Source of the DNA: Gammaproteobacteria bacterium
GTDB lineage: Bacteria > Pseudomonadota > Gammaproteobacteria > UBA4575
Direction: 5' to 3'
Assembly: GCA_028281205.1 (NCBI GenBank)
Contig: JANQKJ010000167.1
Span: 1 to 7,516 of the forward strand
Length of the DNA: 7,516 nt
Shown here: in pieces, positions 6,414-7,516 of the stretch
Layout: every line of letters starts with the position of its first letter
Numbering within the stretch: the first letter of the stretch is position 1
Made by a program: the position numbers and the translations under genes
Notes under the pieces: generated by a model
Told to the model about the DNA's origin: nothing
Databases searched by the model: none
The model's input: only the letters and a program-made list of their open reading frames with translations

Positions 6414-6713
6414 ATGAGTAGCTCAGACAAAGCAAAACAAACAGAAATTGAAGCAGCAGTTTATCGTCGATTAGTAGAGCACTTGCAAGCGAAAACCGAA
6501 GTACAGAATATTGATTTAATGATACTGGCTGATTTTTGTCGTAATTGTTTATCCAAATGGTATGTTGCTGCCGCTAAAGATTTGGATATGGAAATCGATT
6601 ATGAGCAGGCGCGAGAACTTGTTTATGGTATGCCATATTCCGAGTGGAAAGAGAAATATCAAAAAGAAGCGACACCAGAACAAATAGCAGCTTTTAATGC
6701 CAGAGAAAAATAA
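6414..6713 (+). CDS. DUF1244 (SMc04008-like) family protein
   Basis: A 99-residue soluble protein of the DUF1244 family, a small proteobacterial group without an established function. The family hallmark is DFCRNCLSKWYVAAA (40-54), with a C42-x-x-C45 pair and W49. A second conserved block is VYGMPYSEWKEKYQ (70-83). The C-terminal tail is charged and probably helical. No membrane segment or signal is present. The frame is open upstream to a TTG at 6372, but the ATG at 6414 has GGAG (6401-6404) nine bases before it, and the encoded protein then has the usual family length of about 100 residues. The gene lies 97 bases from the divergent mobA start and 14 bases before moeB, so it is probably co-transcribed with moeB. 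Whether it takes part in cofactor synthesis is not known. The cysteine pair could bind a metal or be redox active, which is only a guess. Confidence 0.9.
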   Translation: MSSSDKAKQTEIEAAVYRRLVEHLQAKTEVQNIDLMILADFCRNCLSKWYVAAAKDLDMEIDYEQARELVYGMPYSEWKEKYQKEATPEQIAAFNAREK

Positions 6714-6727
6714 TACGCTTTAAATTT

Positions 6728-7492
6728 ATGCCTGAGGTAAAGGAATTAAGCGATGAGCAATTGTTGCAATATAGTCGTCAGATTATGTTGCCGCAAATTG
6801 ATGTTGTAGGGCAGCAAAAGTTAACAAAAGCAAATGTTCTTGTATTGGGTGCCGGAGGTTTAGGTTGCCCTGCGTTGTTTTATTTAGTTAGCGCGGGTAT
6901 TGGTAATATTGTGATTGTTGATCACGATAAGATTGATTTGTCGAATATGCAACGGCAAATTTTATATGGCATGCAAGATGTCGGACAATATAAAGCGCAA
7001 GTTGCAAGTGAGAAGTTAAAACAATTTGCTAGTGGTTCAAGCATTATACCAATCACTTATATTCCAGATGATCAGGAATTGCTTGGCTATATCGAGCAAG
7101 CAGACCTCGTGCTGGATGGCACTGATAACTTTTCCGCTCGCTACCGGCACAATCAGATGTGTGTAAACGCCAATACGCCATTGATTTCAGGTGCGGTGAT
7201 ACGCTTTGAGGGGCAGATCACGACATTTGATATCAGAAATGCACATTCACCATGCTACCATTGCCTATACCCTAATGCTCAAGATGAGCAGCTTAACTGT
7301 TCCGAAAATGGAGTATTGGGTCCTGTTGCCGGCATGATTGGAACTATGATGGCAACTGAAGCTGTAAAGTTAATAGTGGGTATTGGTGAGTCACTTGTCG
7401 GTCGGCTTATGTTATTAGATGCTCTTAATATGGAGTGGCGATCAGTCAAGTTGCGCAAAGATACAAATTGCCCCATTTGTTCTAGTAATTAA
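6728..7492 (+). CDS. moeB: Molybdopterin-synthase adenylyltransferase MoeB (ThiF/HesA family)
   Basis: A 254-residue E1-like enzyme that adenylates the C-terminal glycine of MoaD, the sulfur-carrying subunit of molybdopterin synthase. The ATP-binding glycine loop is GAGGLG (41-46), followed by D65 and D67 in VDHDKID, and by LSNMQRQ (71-77) with N73, R76 and Q77. K89 and DGTDN (130-134) complete the adenylation site. The structural zinc site is C176/C179 (CYHC) with C248/C251 (CPIC). C191 in NCSENGVLGP matches the conserved cysteine of the crossover loop. The length fits E. coli MoeB (249) and there is no C-terminal rhodanese domain. ThiF, which serves thiamine synthesis, is nearly the same by sequence; proximity to mobA and mobB favours MoeB, though one protein may serve both pathways. 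No clear ribosome binding site precedes the ATG, and the 14-base gap from the upstream gene suggests translational coupling. Confidence 0.92.
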   Translation: MPEVKELSDEQLLQYSRQIMLPQIDVVGQQKLTKANVLVLGAGGLGCPALFYLVSAGIGNIVIVDHDKIDLSNMQRQILYGMQDVGQYKAQVASEKLKQFASGSSIIPITYIPDDQELLGYIEQADLVLDGTDNFSARYRHNQMCVNANTPLISGAVIRFEGQITTFDIRNAHSPCYHCLYPNAQDEQLNCSENGVLGPVAGMIGTMMATEAVKLIVGIGESLVGRLMLLDALNMEWRSVKLRKDTNCPICSSN

Positions 7493-7493
7493 T

Positions 7494-7516
7494 ATGCAAG
7501 CAATAACTAAATTTAT
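7494..7516 (+). CDS. Possible start of a further gene, cut by the window edge
   Basis: An ATG one base after the moeB stop opens a frame (Met-Gln-Ala-Ile-Thr-Lys-Phe) that runs to the end of the window. The tight spacing would suit a third gene of the DUF1244-moeB operon, perhaps another cofactor gene. Seven codons are too few to identify it, and it could be chance. Confidence 0.25.

Noticed and set aside
7279..7476. Minus-strand open frame of 65 codons opposite moeB
   Set aside because: It is antisense to the conserved C-terminal part of moeB including a zinc-site region; no domain or ribosome binding site is seen.

Overview
The window is an AT-rich stretch of ordinary bacterial chromosome. 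It most likely comes from a gammaproteobacterium: it has a hexameric-type (type II) citrate synthase, DsbB, a DUF1244 protein, the MobA/MobB/MoeB molybdenum cofactor proteins, and a MetX-family enzyme of the type I recall from Xanthomonas-like bacteria. The genus cannot be fixed from the sequence alone. I see no insertion sequence, phage gene, CRISPR array, tRNA, rRNA or other mobile-element sign, and gene density is normal.

Layout. Positions 18-728 (minus) encode a metallo-beta-lactamase-fold hydrolase of the glyoxalase II type. It is divergent from a plus-strand set: a Mug/TDG-family DNA glycosylase (805-1347), a small VanZ-like membrane protein (1408-1770) and the quinone-linked disulfide oxidase DsbB (1784-2275). 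After a short AT-rich gap with two perfect TATAAT boxes comes a MetX-family O-acyltransferase (2369-3532). A strong symmetrical hairpin (3557-3592) separates it from the convergent citrate synthase gene gltA (3608-4921, minus). Upstream of gltA lie 269 non-coding bases, then the minus-strand pair mobA-mobB (6316 down to 5191). mobA is divergent from a DUF1244 gene (6414-6713) and moeB (6728-7492). The last 23 bases may open another gene.

How the genes work together. The right-hand third is a molybdenum cofactor module. MoeB adenylates the small subunit of molybdopterin synthase, MobA attaches GMP to the finished Mo-molybdopterin, and MobB is a GTP-binding accessory protein. The left-hand part is a mix of housekeeping functions: thiol-ester hydrolysis, DNA repair, periplasmic disulfide formation, sulfur amino acid synthesis and TCA cycle entry.

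I found no convincing undescribed system. The points most worth a second look are the probable serine/homoserine O-succinyltransferase identity of the MetX-like protein, the departure of the Mug-like protein from the E. coli Mug wedge motif, a palindrome inside a probable promoter (771-780), a 23-codon ORF bridging two genes (1344-1415), and the DUF1244-moeB pairing. Two genes (mobA and the DUF1244 gene) should be annotated with starts internal to their longest open frames.
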